From Heracleum sosnowskyi (taxonomy: Eukaryota; Streptophyta; Magnoliopsida; Apiales; Apiaceae), in contig JAUIZM010000017.1 of assembly GCA_030848705.1 (NCBI GenBank), forward strand, positions 2,976,001-3,040,000: a DNA stretch of 64,000 bases, given 5' to 3'. This document shows, piece after piece, positions 32,874 to 46,029 of this stretch. Each line of letters starts with the position of its first letter. Within the stretch, counting starts at the first letter, position 1. The position numbers were made by a program, and so were the translations under genes. Below the pieces are notes generated by a model. It saw nothing but the letters and a program-made list of their open reading frames with translations, had not been told where the DNA came from and searched no databases.

Positions 32874-35432
32874 CCTGCAATGATCACGTTAAGCAACACA
32901 ATAGCTCCAATGGCAAGTCCAGCAAGTTCGCCGATCTGCAATAAAATTAAAAATATATATTAATCTGATATATGTATATATACTAACTGTCGAAGTTAAT
33001 TTGATATAAATAATGTTTTAGCTTATTTGGCTGGGGTGTTGGTAGAAATTGTGGCCCGTGTAATTGCTAAGGAAAATGTTAAATACCCCAAATTTTTTCT
33101 CAAAATATTTACTCGTTAAAAATTTTGATAAATATTTTAGGTATCTAGCACAACTCATTTATCAATGCTTAGATATAGTTAAATACTTGTCAAGGCGGCT
33201 TATGACTTATAAATCCATAAGAGTTTATGAGATTGTACTCAGCTTATTTGATAACTTATAAATTGATAACTATTTATCCATAACTTATACGAATTCATCA
33301 ACTTATCAATTTTTTGTGATAGCCCAGTACATGCACAGTATATACAAGATACATAAATCCTTCAATGTTGCACGCCATGTCGCCATTGACATTAATATGA
33401 CAGCAATTTAAAAACTTAATGAAGCCAATCATAAACAAAAAAATCAATTAAAATCGGTCAACTCGTACGATTTAAAAAAGTTGGAGATCAAAGGAAGCTG
33501 TTATCAGTTTAACTGAGTTGTTTAATAAGATGAAGAAAGAAGAGTAGAAGACTAACAGCTCTGTTATCAGTGGCCACGCCGGATATTACAAACATAAGGA
33601 AGAAGGTGATTATAAACTCCACCACCAATGACTGCAGGTTTGTCCCTGTCGGAAATGTCCCTGGAGATATGTCTTTAGTACCCCGAAAAATCAATCTGAT
33701 AGTTTCGCTGGCTAACGTTGCCCCGATCATTTGTGCTGCAATATAAGCTGGTACCTAACATAAAATAAATTGTTTAAGATCAGGTTGGCTGATGTTGTGC
33801 AAATATTAACTCAAACAGCACATCTAATATATACTACGAGCACCTCTTGCAACATATTTTGTATATGTGTATCAGGATTGATTTTTCATGAGAGTTGTAG
33901 TAGGCTATTATACGTCTTTCGTGAAAGGCGTAAGGTCTGATTACTTTTGCAAGAGAGTTGTGTTAAGCTATTCTTGGGTGGTGTCAACCCAAATAACATA
34001 TCGAGGAGATAAGATATAATTTTCTTGTTATATAGTCAATTAACTCCTTGAGTACGAGGAGTCATAACTAATTTCACATTATGATATTGTCCGCTTTGGA
34101 CCGAACCCGCACGGATTTATTTTTGGACATATCCCAAAAGGCCTCGTACTAGGACGATCTGAAGGTCTGATCCTAGCGATGATGACTATATGTCAGTGTT
34201 TGAAAATGTATCTATTATTTGTTGTTATAATTATTAATTTTTCTTAGTGAAATCTTATTTGAAATGAATAAAAAAGTTTATAGAAACAGAATCTTATTAA
34301 ATGAGTGACTTGAGGTTACCTGTTTCCATGGAAATCTTTTAACAGAGGCAAAGGCAATGGTGACAGCAGGGTTAATATGAGCACCAGAAATGTGTCCAAT
34401 TGAGTAAACCATCACCATTACAGCCAAACCCCATACCATAGCAACTCCCGGCAATGTAACCACTTTGTCCTTGGACAAATTAACTGTCACCGCGCAATCC
34501 CCCACAAATATGAGAAAAAATGTGCCCAACAACTCTGCAATCAACTGTATGTACATGAAACATGTAGATATTTCAGTCACCATTAGAACTTAGAAGACAA
34601 TTTGTTTCTTAATGAGGTTGTGTTAAAGTTGCTAGATATTTCTGGAACAGCTCCTTGTGTTATGAATTCTCTATTTATAGTGCGTGCATGTGTACAGATA
34701 CTGATCTCGGGTTAGGTTTCTGCAAAATATCCTGAGTCTAAGTCTATTTTAAAGAGATATTATCAATTGACTGTAAATAGTACACATTATCCGAATATCA
34801 CTCTAAAATCGTTTTCAAGTGATCCGTTCTTCAATCCAAAAAAAAAACCTTTTTATAAGAAATGATTAAAACGTAAGCATGGTATACCTTATAAGATTCT
34901 AGGAAATTATTTGGAAACTTAACAGCTATGAACTCATACTAACAGGACCGATTCCAAATAAACAAAAGGTTAGTTGCCGACAAAATTAAGGGCAAAAGTC
35001 TAGAAACTTCTTTTCGTTTGATTCTCAGGTTAAAAATTCTCAGGTTAAAAATGTTAAGGGGAGCAAAACTGTCAGTTTCTAGCTACTTGATAAAACAGAG
35101 AACCAAAAAGAAACTTCATTTTAATTATCTATCTAGCCAAACCCCTATAATTTGAATATACTTGTAAAAAACACTGACAAGGTCTGTCTATACATTATAC
35201 AACTGCAAGTAGCAAATTTAGAGTTAACTGCAAGAAAAGCAAAGAAACATGTAGAAATTGTGAAACATGTTAAATCTCGAACTGCACATGTTACCTTTTG
35301 TATAAAAGGAAGAGTTACAAAGCAGCTGTCATCGGATTGGTCACCGGAGGGTTCATGCATACTACCATCTACTACAGATAAAACAAGATCTCCATCATTA
35401 GTACCGTTACTTTCTGCAATCACATGAGCCAT
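32874..35432 (-). CDS. NIP-type aquaporin (nodulin 26-like), four exons, last exon not in window
   Basis: Exons 35432-35295, 34544-34320, 33754-33557 and 32935-32874 join in frame. The 46-residue N-terminus leads into the first helix (LIAELLGTFFLIFVGDCAV). Exon 2 has the first pore motif SGAHINPAVT. Exon 3 has helices 3-4 (VPAYIAAQMIGA, EFIITFFLMFVISGVATDNRA). Exon 4 has IGELAGLAIGAIVLLNVIIAG and ends in the phase NIP genes show. The expected last exon with the second NPA box and helix 6 was not found in 30.5-32.9 kb or left of the Mutator element. NIPs move water, glycerol, boric acid or silicic acid across membranes. The gene is either truncated or its last intron is stretched beyond the window by the nested elements. 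Confidence 0.8.
34060..34180. repeat. Common plant repeat fragment in NIP intron 2
   Basis: GATATTGTCCGCTTTGGACC with CCGCACGG and CCCAAAAGGCCTCGTAC resembles a short repeat seen in many dicot genomes (TRIM or SINE type, from memory). The ends were not defined. Confidence 0.35.
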
Positions 35433-36328
35433 CCTTTCGCGATATGTAACTTTCTTTGTATGTATCGAGGGAGATCAGCTAGCTAGAGGTGTTCCAACAC
35501 CAACTACACATGAAATATTAATGAAAACCAAGACATTTAATGATGACTTGTTTCCAAAGACAAAGCCGAATATCATATGATGTCGCAGATGATGATTTGA
35601 CCTTTGCATATAATTTTAAAACTATTGATTATCAAGCCACATAATCTCTTACTTGTACATTGTTAGGATGGAGTATATATTAATGACAAGTACGGAAGCA
35701 ATGACATGCAATATGTAGTTGCAGTAGGATATTCATGTTTTTAAACCTTAATCTTGGTGGTCGGTAACTTATTATCTAAAATAAGTTCGGAGTACATACT
35801 GTTTGTTTGTTGAATTAGAACTTACGACTAGAGCGGATTTTGAAGTTAAAATGTAAGAAGTAGGAAATATGGTAATCAATTGTTCAAAACAGTCGTATAT
35901 TTGGTCCAACTATGGAGCCGAGTTTCTGAATGCGTGTTGGTATTAGTGGTTCTTGCTTTCAGAAAACAATTTCTCAATGTATTGTACATTTGCAGATGTA
36001 ATGGCCTTCCTGATGTTGCAAACTACTGGAAGCAAGTGATAGGTGAACGATTAGTAAAAACGCAGGCGTGTCAACTGAATTGTTTTGTTCACTTGATGAG
36101 TTGATGTTGGAGTCAGGTTCTGGCAAGAATATTGCACTTCTGGAGTCTGCAAATGCCCACATTCGGGTTTAGTGGAAGGACTGTTGTATAGTTCAGAAGC
36201 TAAAGGAAATTGGTTTTATTGTGTTTTTCATATACATAGTAGGCACACAGTTTTGATTATGAATATTTTTTTTTTAGCCACTGTCTATCACTAAATTTTG
36301 AGTTCCCTCTTTCTTCTCAAAAGAGTAA
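35433..36328. other. Upstream region of NIP gene and spacer
   Basis: It holds the NIP promoter side and leader. An exon-like stretch at 35970-36170 follows a TTTGCAG acceptor but matches nothing I recognise. No other feature was seen. Confidence 0.5.
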
Positions 36329-36710
36329 GAGCATCTCCGATGCAATTCCCTATTTTGAGTCCCTAAAATATAATAAAATAATCATTACCATAGGGGCTCA
36401 AAATGTTGTTTTACTCCAATGGTGTTATCTATATTGGTTACCTATAATTTAAAAAGTAATATTTATTCAATATTTTAGGTAATATAGGTAATGAGGGGAG
36501 GGTTGGAGTAGATATATATTCTATGGAACCAGTGATGATGTGTCATTATAGGGATTCACTTTTCTCTCCCCTAAATAAGGGTTTGGTTTTCTCTCCCCTA
36601 AAAATTTTAGGGATAGGGAGTCCATTGGAGCATGATTTTTAAATCTAAACCCTTAAAATATGTACAACTAGGACAAATTTAGGGGATAGAGAGTCCCATT
36701 GGAGTTGCTC
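36329..36710. mobile_element. Tourist-like (PIF/Harbinger) MITE
   Basis: This 382-bp element starts GAGCATCTCCGATGCAATTC and ends with the complement of GAGCAACTCCAATGGGACTC. It is flanked by a TAA duplication (36326-36328, 36711-36713). The inner part repeats CCCCTAAA and ATTTTAGGGATAGGGAGTCC. Size, end type and 3-bp TSD fit Tourist MITEs. Confidence 0.8.
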
Positions 36711-36904
36711 TAACGATGGAGTTGCAAAATATTGTTCTTAAGTGACATGACATGATGCGTCAATTTAAAATATTTTAATTTGTGTTGTGCTGGAGACACA
36801 TTTAATATTTCAATATAGTCTGAAAAATAACCAAAAATATCACTATAAATGTGAAATAAATCTATAACCTTTATTAATAAGTGAAACCCCCTATTAAGTA
36901 CCAA

Positions 36905-37010
36905 ATTTGGTTCACACTTTTTTTGGTTCCACCATTTTTTTGGTTTCACCCCTAATTTGTTTTTTTTCAATTTTATTTTTCTAAAAAATATAATTATCTA
37001 ATCTAAAATA
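36905..37010. repeat. ~100-bp host segment duplicated on both sides of the Helitron pair
   Basis: TTTTTTTGGTTCCACC, TTGGTTTCACCCCTAATTTG and AAAAAATATAATTATCTAAT recur at 48966-49062 beyond the second Helitron, same direction and near identical. It is far longer than any target duplication. Confidence 0.8.
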
Positions 37011-37049
37011 TCAATACTATTATATAATAGACGAAACATTAAAAGTTTG

Positions 37050-37554
37050 TGATATGGTCAGAAAAGTAATTATAGAAATATAATTGACTGGTCAAACAAA
37101 AGGCCGATATTTAAAGCCCAATACCCTAATTATTCATTAATTTCGTAATTAATGAATAGGGAAAATATACAGCTCATAAAAAGAGTCCAAATTATGGCAA
37201 ATTGGTCAAAGAAGGATCCAGAATCCCAATTAAAGGCAATTAATGAGTCATAACCTTTATCAACAAGGAAACGAATTCTTCAGCAAGAAATACAATACTT
37301 ATCCAATATCAAAAAGAAGACTTATCCGCTAAGTCTCCCAAACATACCATAAATACTAGGCTCCAGACGCCTATATAAGGTCCCTGATCCTACAATCAGA
37401 ACTACGTCTTTGGCTTGATTCTCAATAACAATTTGAGATACGTAGGCATCTTGTGAGGACCAATTTAGTCCGGATACACGAGTGCAGCCATTAAAGCTCG
37501 AAGCTCATTAATCCTAGCATTAAATTCACAAAGCACGTTTTTTAATCCATAACA
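37050..37554 (+). repeat. 5' LTR of Tat element 2
   Basis: It begins TGATATGGTC and ends CCATAACA (TG...CA). A TATA-like GCCTATATAAGGTCC is at about 37370. It matches 46535-47039 except at four positions. Confidence 0.95.
37370..37384 (+). promoter_or_regulatory. TATA box in 5' LTR of Tat element 2
   Basis: CTATATAAGG, about 175 bp before the LTR end, is positioned like the TATA box of the other Tat LTR and suggests transcription start near 37405. Confidence 0.55.
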
Positions 37555-37556
37555 TT

Positions 37557-37572
37557 TGGCGCCGTCTGTGGG
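37557..37572 (+). other. Primer binding site of Tat element 2
   Basis: TGGCGCCGTCTGTGGG starts 2 nt after the LTR. The TGGCGCCG start is typical of plant Ty3/gypsy sites complementary to a tRNA 3' end. Which tRNA is used was not determined. Confidence 0.8.
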
Positions 37573-37587
37573 AATCGAACATCAACC

Positions 37588-40500
37588 ATGGCAAACACAC
37601 GAAGAACAGCTCGGGATACTCAGACTCCCGACGATCGCCCCCTCACCTCTGAGGCTGATCAGCCACCGCCGACTACCGGCACACAAGGGGCGAATATCCC
37701 CACCAGTACTCAAGGACCGGAAATCCCGATTTCGGTTGAAGGGACGAATCCCCTGCAGATGGTCATTCATGGATCTAATCCACAAGAGACCGTTCACCAG
37801 CAACTAATCACGACCTCCCCGCTGCTCATGAGTGCACCAAGGAGCCTTCAACTCCATACTACTGATCTCCCTCAATACGCGAATCAGACTTTGGGGATGC
37901 CAAGCTATGGCATGCCCCCTCGACCCATGGCGGGCGGTAGTGGAACTAATCCAATCTACCATGAGGCATATGTGCCTCCTTATATACAAGGTCTGGGACC
38001 CCAAAATCAACAAACTCGTCAGACCCCTCTCATTCAAGATTACTCTAGCCCATACACTGAGGATGAGGGTTATACAACTGGGGAGGATGTCGCCCCAAGG
38101 AGGAGACGTTCTTCACAGACAAATCGGGAGCCACCCCAAACTACTAGGGAGAAGCTTGCAGCCCATGAGGCAGAGACTGCAAGGCTCAAAAAACTCCTTG
38201 CTGAAGAAGAGGCCGCTCAAACTAGGGGCCGAACGACTGAAGGAATCCCGATAATCAACTTGGATCCACCAAGAAGGACCAAGAGGGTTGAAGCCCCAAG
38301 GGGTGATCCTAGTAATCTGTTGCCCCTAGGAGATCCTGATGATCCTACACCACCGTTTACTCAAGACATCATGAAAACGGCTATATCCAGAAAGTTTAAG
38401 ATGCCTTCGATCAAAGCCTATGATGGAACGGGAGATCCCGCAAATCATGTAAGGACATTCTCCAATGCACTGCTGTTGCAGCCAGCCAACGATGCGGTCA
38501 AGTGTAGGGCGTTTCCCCAAACTCTTGCAGGTATGGCTCAACGTTGGTACAGCCGTCTACCTCCCAACTCTATTGGGTCCTTTAAGGAGCTAAGCAAGGC
38601 TTTCATCAACCAGTTCATTAGTGGAAGGGTGCATGAGAAAAGTTCTGCGTCACTCATGGCAATACGTCAAGGAAAGAATGAAGCCCTAAGGGACTACATT
38701 AATCGATTCACTCGAGAGGCTTTGAAAGTCCCGGATTTAGACGACAAAGTGGCTATGATAGCCCTGCAACAAGGAACCACTGATGACCACTTCAGGAGGT
38801 CGTTGGCTAAACATCCACCAGAGAGCATGTTGAAGCTCCAAGATAGAGCCGGAAAGTACATCAAGGCTGAGGAAAGCATGAGAAAGTATGAACCCACCGC
38901 TGGCGACGGTGGAAACTCAAAGAAAAGAAAAGAAACTCAGGAGTACGACGTCAAGGAAAAGTTTCCCCGAACATCAAAGAATTCTGACTCTCCACCCAAG
39001 AGAAATAACCTTGGGCCAAAGTTCACGGAGTATGCAAGATTGAATACTCCCAGGAGTCAAATTCTGATGGAGATAGCCAAGGAAGAAGATATCAAATGGC
39101 CAAAGCCAATGAGGGCTGATTTGTCCAAACGGAACCAAAATCAGTTTTGTCGGTTCCACAAAGAAGTCGGTCATGACACTGACGATTGTAGGCAATTGAA
39201 AGATGAGATTGAGTTTCTGATACGAAGAGGAAAACTCAGCAAGTTCACTAAGGATGGAAGCCAAGGTAGCCAAAGGGGGAACTATGAAAGAAAGGATTAT
39301 GATAGAAGGGACAACGATCAAGATCGGAATCCCAAGCCCCGAGGGCCAGTGATCAACATGATATTCGGAGGGCCAACTGCTGCTGGGTCCTCCCGAAACT
39401 CAAGAAAAGCTTATGCCCGAGAGGTACTGACCGTCGTTGGAGAAGCACCGAAGCGTGCACGAACAGAAGTGTCAATAGGTTTTGATGATTCAGACTTGGA
39501 AGGGGTGAAGTTCCCCCACGATGATCCTCTTGTCATAGTACCTGTGATAGGCAACTCGGAAACAAAGAGAGTCCTAGTCGACAATGGAGCCTCAGTAGAT
39601 ATCTTGTTCCACGATGCCTTTATCAAGATGGGTTACACTGATTCTCAGTTGACACCCTCTAATATGCCCATATATGGGTTCAATGGAGTGGAATCAAAGG
39701 TGGAAGGCACTATCCAACTCCCAATGACCATGGGACAAGGAACGAATACATCCACTCAGATGCTGAACTTCATAGTTATAAAGGCAACCTCAACCTACAA
39801 TGCGATCCTTGGGAGGACGGGTCTTCATGCGTTTAAGGCTGTTGCCTCATCTTACCACCTGAAACTCAAATTCCCCACTCGAAATGGGATTGGTGAAGAA
39901 CGGGGAGACCAAAAGATGGCTAGAAGCTGTTATGTAGCCGCGTTGAGGCCTGATGGAGTTGGGGGGCAGGTTCTCCCCATTGAAGATATGGACACTAGTG
40001 ACAATGAGGACCGAAGAGGGAAACCAGTTGAGGATTTAATCCCAATTCCCTTAGTCCCGGATGAACCAGAGAAGGTGACTTATGTTGGGGCACTACTGCC
40101 CGAACCATTGAAAGGCAAACTCGCATCTTTTCTTCAAGAGAACAATGACGTTTTTGCTTGGACAGCGGCTGACATGCCAGGGATTGATCCCCAACTAATA
40201 TCTCACAAATTGAATGTGGATCCAGAAAGGAAGGCAGTGAAACAAAAGAAAAGAAGTTTTGCTCCAGAAAGGCTTGAAGCCATTAAGCAAGAAGTAAATA
40301 AGCTTTTAGAAGCTGGGTTTATTGAAGAAATCCAATTCCCAGAATGGTTAGCTAACCCTGTGATGGTCAAAAAAGCTAACGGGAAGTGGAGAATGTGCGT
40401 CGACTTCACCGATTTGAATGATGCATGTCCTAAGGATTGTTTTCCCTTACCTAGGATTGATGCCTTGATAGATGCCACTGCTGGGCATGAGATGCTAAGT

Positions 40501-43272
40501 TTCATGGATGGCTTCAGCGGATATAATCAAATCAAGATGCACAAAGATGACATCGCCAAAGTGTCGTTCATCACTGACTTTAGTGTCTTCTGTTTCTTAG
40601 TCATGGCTTTTGGGCTTAAGAATGCTGGAGCAACCTATCAAAGGTTGGTGAACAAAATCTTTGAGCACCTGATTGGAAAAACCATGGAGGTCTACGTAGA
40701 TGACATGTTAGTCAAGAGCCTTGATAAGGCCAATCACATTGAGCACCTCCGAGAGGCTTTTGAAGTGCTAAGACACCACAAGATGATGTTGAATCCAGCT
40801 AAGTGTGCCTTTGGTGTAGGCTCGGGAAAGTTTTTAGGTCTGATGGTTTCCAAGAGAGGAATCGAGGCTAATCCCGACAAAATCAAAGCGATTCTAGACA
40901 TGGAACCACCAAAGACTGTCAAGGATGTCCAGAAACTGACGGGAAGAGTGGCTGCTTTGGGAAGATTCATCTCCAAGTCTGGAGAGAAGTGTTTACCCTT
41001 CTTCAAAGCACTCAAAAAAGTGAAGAATTTTGAATGGACAACTGAAAGTCAAGAGGCCTTTGAGGCCCTGAAGAAATATATGGCTGAAGCATCACTGTTG
41101 GCAAAACCCAAGCCAGGAGAAATTCTCTATTTATACTTGGCGGTTTCCAACACAGCCCTTGGAGCTGTTTTGGTAAAGGAAGAAGTAAAGGTTCAGAAAC
41201 CCATCTACTATGTGAGCAAGATTTTACATGGGGCAGAAATAAACTACTCAATGGTTGAGAAGTTTGCCTTAGCCTTGATAATGGCCTCAAGAAAGCTACG
41301 CCCCTACTTCCAGGCTCACAAGATAGAGGTCTTGACTGATCAACCTCTAAGAAACATCTTGCATAGCCCTCAAGTTAGTGGAAGATTGATCAAATGGGCC
41401 ATTGAATTGGGCGAATTCGACATCAAGTATAAGCCTCGAACGGCCATAAAAGCTCAGGCACTTGCTGACTTCATGGTTGAATGCACCATTGACAACCAAG
41501 AAGTCGGGGGGCAGGAAGTAACTATGGAAGATAAGAAAGATGAGGAAATGACCTTCAAAGAATGTTGGGTGCTCTATTTTGATGGAGCATCAAAAACAAA
41601 ATCAAGTGGAGCTGGTTTAGTGCTACAGAGTCCTGATGGATTCCTAATAGAGTATGCATTAAAACTTGACTTCCCGACGACAAACAATGAGGCTGAGTAT
41701 GAAGCTCTGATAGCTGGCTTAGGGCTGGCTGGAGCCTTGAGAGTCAAAACTCTGAAAGTATGTGGAGACTCGAGGCTAGTGGTTTCCCAAGTAAATGGGG
41801 AGTTTGAGGCCAGAGATGAAGTCATGGCCAAGTACTTAAAACTTGTCAAGGCCATTATGACTCAGTTCGATGAATGCTATGTGGAGCACATTCCAAGGGA
41901 GGAAAATATGAAGGCTGATGCCTTGTCTAAGTTTGCCTCTTCTGAAATTGAAAACTATGCCGGGAGTGTATACTTCCAAGTCTTGAAGACCCCAAGCATC
42001 AATGGAAAGTTGGTAGCCCCCATTGGTATCACCAGTTGTTGGATTGATCCCATCAAAGCTCATCTGGAAACTGGGTGGCTGCCCAACGACACTTCAGAAG
42101 CACGAAAGCTATACGTCAGAGCACTAAGGTATGCCCTAATTGAGGGAATCCTATACAAGAAATCTTTTGTTATTCCGTACTTAAAGTGCTTGAGACCTCA
42201 AGAGGCAGAATTGGCCCTAAAGGAAGTGCATGAAGGGATTTGTGGGCAACACTTGGGGGGCAGAGCCCTGGCTCATAAAGTCACTCGTCTAGGTTTCTAT
42301 TGGCCAAGCATACTTGCTGATGCTAAAAGCTACGTCAAGAAATGTGAACGGTGCCAGAAACATGCACCAGTGGTTAGGCAACCACCAGAGATGATGACAT
42401 CCATTAACTCACCTATCCCCTTTGCTATATGGGGAATGGATATACTCGGGTCATTTCCTATGGCAAGTGCTCAAAGAAAGTTCTTGATAGTAGCAATTGA
42501 TTATTTCACCAAGTGGATTGAGGCTAAGCCATTAGCCAAGATAACCACCAAGCAAGTGATGCAATTCTTCTAGGAAAATGTGATATGCAGATATGGAATT
42601 CCACGAGTCCTGGTCACGGACAATGGAACCCAGTTTAACAACGATGAGTTCAAGAAGTATTGTGATGAAAACGATATCAAGTTGCGCTTCACTTCTGTCG
42701 CCCATCCTCAAGCAAATGGGCAAGCTGAGGTTGCAAATCGAATCATCCTTGATGGACTAAAGAAAAGAGTTGAACGCTCCAGAAACACTTGGGTAGACGA
42801 ATTACTTCCTATACTTTGGGCATATCGTACTACTTGCAAAGTCACCACCGGGGCAACTCCGTTCCTATTGGCTTATGGAGCAGAGGCAGTGGTCCCAGTG
42901 GAAATTACTCACACCTCCCCAAGAGTTGAGGCTTATGAACCAGAAGAGAATGAAGAAGGCTTGAGGCTAGCTTTGGATCTAATTGATGAAGTTAGAGATG
43001 AAGCAAACGCCAAGATAGTTGAACATCAAAAGAAAGCCTCTTTCTACTACAACCTAAGGGTTAAAGAAAGGTTCTTTCGTCAAGGAGACTTGGTTCTCAG
43101 AAAGATTGAAGCATCCGGAGTTGGACAAAAAGGGAAGTTGGCCCCAAATTGGGAAGGACCATATCGCGTCAAGAACGTATTTGGTCGAGGCTCTTACAAG
43201 CTAGAAACCCTTGAAGGGCATGAGGTGCCAAGAACTTGGCATGCCTCCAACTTGAAAGTTTATTATGTTTAA
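37588..43272 (+). CDS. Tat gag-pol polyprotein, one internal stop in integrase
   Basis: A single frame of 1,895 codons is broken only by TAG at 42571-42573 (codon 1662). Domains: gag core (about 265-360; MAQRWYSRLPP), modified Cys-His motif (CRFHKEVGHDTDDC, about 515), protease (VLVDNGASVDILF, about 661), reverse transcriptase (VDFTDLNDACPKDC; YVDDMLVKS, about 1034), RT-linked RNase H (about 1190), archaeal-type RNase H (YFDGASKTKSSGAG, about 1330; TNNEAEYEAL), and integrase with zinc module (HEGICGQH ... CERCQKH), WGMDILG (about 1614), VTDNGTQF and PQANGQAEV. All catalytic residues are visible. The stop lies between the first and second integrase aspartates, so this copy should make no integrase unless read through. 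Start: the ATG after the primer site. Confidence 0.93.
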
Positions 43273-43596
43273 GGTGTTTCTTAAGTGAATTCACTACTAG
43301 AAATAAGGTTTGATAAAACCAACCCAAGTTTTTAAAACTTGAGTATTATGTAAGGGTTGAGCCCATTCTTCAAAGTTATGAATTATATACTCCTATTCAT
43401 CATGTTTTGAATGCATTACATACTGATAGATATGTACAAAATCCTAACTAAACATGCAAAAGGCAAGAAAACAACACAAGCCATGAATGGCCACAAAATA
43501 TAAATAAAACTAAACTTACAAAAGTTTAAGTTAAGCCCAAAGGCTGGAAATACATAGAAAATACAAAGCCATGAATGGCCATAAAGAAACTACAAA

Positions 43597-45445
43597 CTAC
43601 GGCTGCGCGTCACCATCCTTGACTCCCGCATCTGTCTCCTCCCCTGAACTAGAGCTGGAAGAATGCTCACCAGCATCCTCAGCACCATCAGCAGAAGCGT
43701 CACTGAGGGGTGATGAATGCTCTGGAACTAAAATCCTAGCATCTTCCTCCATATCATCAACTCCAGCCAAAATACGCTCCAAGGGAGTAGGAGGGTGAGG
43801 AGCAGGAAAGTCAGCAGCATCAAAGACTCCAGGATGCTTGGCCAAGATAGCCTGAACAACATCCTCCCATCCTGAAGTATGCTGGACTGGGAAAAGGATC
43901 TCGTCATGCTTTTCGATCAAGTCCTTGTACTCCTGAGAGTCAAGGTACTCATCAATGCAATCATCCTTGCCTTTCCTCAGCTCAACAATATCAGCCTGAG
44001 CGTCAGCAAGCTCCTTCTCCCTCCTGGCAAGAGTCTCCTTAAGAGACTTCACCTCCTCCTCAGACCTCTCCAGCTTGACCCTGTTGGCCTCAGAGGAGGT
44101 ACGCCAAGCCTTAGCTTGGAACAATACCCCCTGAAAGTTGGCATTGGTCTGCCAAAAGATAAAAGTTAGGAAAATATAAGCAGAAACTTCAAAGAAATAG
44201 CTAAGGTAAAGAAAATTACCGCAGCAATAGCTTGAGCCCCAAGATGCCCAGCACCCTCAAGGGTGGAATCTGCAACGAAATCCTTTTAATCACAAGGGGT
44301 AAGAGAGTGGTACGACCAGTCCACGGCATGTTTGGACACCCCAGTAATGGTGTCCTTCTTCCTGATACCCCAGTTGGGGCGCCACACTGAGGACTTGGCA
44401 GACACAGGAATGTCCACCTCATCCACAGAAGGGATCAAGAAGCTGGGAGCACTGGCTTTCCCCCTGGGATCATCCCCGATCCTAGCCCTTTTCATCCTGG
44501 ATGTCTCTACATCCTTGGGCTTATTGGTCTTGTTGATAAAGGCCGCAGCTACAAGAAAAGCCGGAAAATGGTTAACAGAAAATCACAAAGAAATAAAAAT
44601 AGGCATAAGGAAAAGGGATAAGCAAAAATACCCTTATCATGAACAGTAGAGAGCCCAACGGACTTGAGGACGAACTCGTCCAATAACTCCCAAGCCACGG
44701 TAGTCCCATTATCCTTAATGAGCTCTGAGTAGGCATGGAGCTCCTCCTCATTTAAGACAATGTTACCGGGACTACCATCAGAAACTCTCCCAAAAGATGT
44801 ACGGAACAGGGTTCCCCAGTCCCCTCCTTCCCATACGAGATACATGAACTCATTTTTCCATTTGGGGTTATTATCTGGGATTGATTTGGGGTGAAAAATG
44901 AAAGGGAAGCCTACCCTATGGCTTATATACACCCAACCCAAGTTGTTGGCTGAGCTATTCTTAAACTGAAAAATCTTTCTAAACAAAGGTACAGAAAGAG
45001 GAAAGTTTTTAAGAAGGCATAAAACCATGAAACAATTAATTATCCTCCAGGCATTTGGAGGTAATTGGCAAGGGTTGACTTGGACATCTGCCAAAAGTCT
45101 AGGAATAAACTCGTGAAAAGGGAACCTAAGGCCAGCAACTATGGCATCCCTATAAATACACAAAGCATTTGACCGCCAGTGACATGAACGGTCACCGGGG
45201 CCGGCAGGAACAAGCTTCAAAGGGGCCTTTACCCTATACATCTTATTATAATCTTTTATCATATCTACTTCATGAAATCTATTGCTACAGTCATACGAAT
45301 CTAAAGCAGATACAGACGGGTATTCATCCCCACGTTCATTAATCATATCATGCAAAGACATGTATTTTGAACGAATAGGAATGGGGGTACCTCGTTTTGA
45401 TGCAGAATTCATCTTCGAAAGACGTTGGGAAGCGCGATCAGCCAT
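43597..45445 (-). pseudogene. Antisense accessory gene of Tat element 2, three exons, one nonsense codon
   Basis: Exons 45445-44632, 44548-44220 and 44148-43597 join in frame across GT-AG introns. The start at 45445 (AAATGGCT) is preferred over the in-frame upstream ATG at 45529, which lies in AATCTTCAAAGAAA repeats. Exon 1 encodes a globular domain of about 250 residues (HWRSNALCIYRDAIVAGLRF, GWVYISHRVGFPFIFHP) of the same general type as in element 1. Exon 2 is a basic linker. Exon 3 is a coiled coil (SEEEVKSLKETLARREKELA) with a Pro-rich then Ser/Glu-rich acidic tail. TAA at 44286-44288 interrupts exon 2, while the frame continues open behind it. It sits opposite to gag-pol. Function unknown. 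Confidence 0.78.
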
Positions 45446-45454
45446 TTCAAACCC

Positions 45455-45570
45455 AGAATCTTCAAAGAAAATCTTCAAATCTTCAAAGAAAATTGCCCAG
45501 AAATCTTCAAGGAAACCCAGAATCTTCAAAGAAACCCAGAATCTTCAAAGAAAATCTTCAAATCTTCAAG
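45455..45570. repeat. AATCTTCAAAGAAA short tandem repeat
   Basis: ATCTTCAA(A)GAAAA and AAACCCAGAATCTTCAAAG recur about eight times just upstream of the antisense gene start, probably in its leader. Confidence 0.75.
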
Positions 45571-46029
45571 TGAAAACCCAGAAAACGGTGAGAAAATCTC
45601 ACCGGGAATCGCCTTACGACAGAACCCTAGCAGAGCAATCTAAAGAAAATTTCGGAGAAAATTTAGCAGAGTAACTTTGAGAAAGTGAAATGTGAAGAAT
45701 GAATGGAAACAAATGAGAACTCACCCTTATATTGGGATGACAGCCGGTCAATGGGCCAGTTGAAGGAAGGGCAACCGGCATTAGCCGGTACGGCCCATAA
45801 AAGGCTAAAAGCCCAATTGATAAAGTTGAACAGTAAAAGTTTTGGGCCCCCTTAATCCCATAACTAAAATAAACAATATTCTGATCGAATGAGTTCGAAT
45901 AAAGCCCAAAATGGCTCACATATTCGACCACAATCCAGGTCGAAAAGTTAAAGGCCCAATTGCAAAGTAAAGGCCTTAGGCCCAAATTAAGCCCAATATA
46001 TGTGGGCCTTAAAAGTCTGAAACGAACCA

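Noticed and set aside
35880..36170. Open stretch with an acceptor-like TTTGCAG and exon-like sequence
   Set aside because: No conserved motif, no partner exon and no start context; may be a remnant but cannot be named.
36710..36970. Minus-strand 86-codon open stretch
   Set aside because: AT-rich host repeat also present beyond 48.9 kb; no protein signature.
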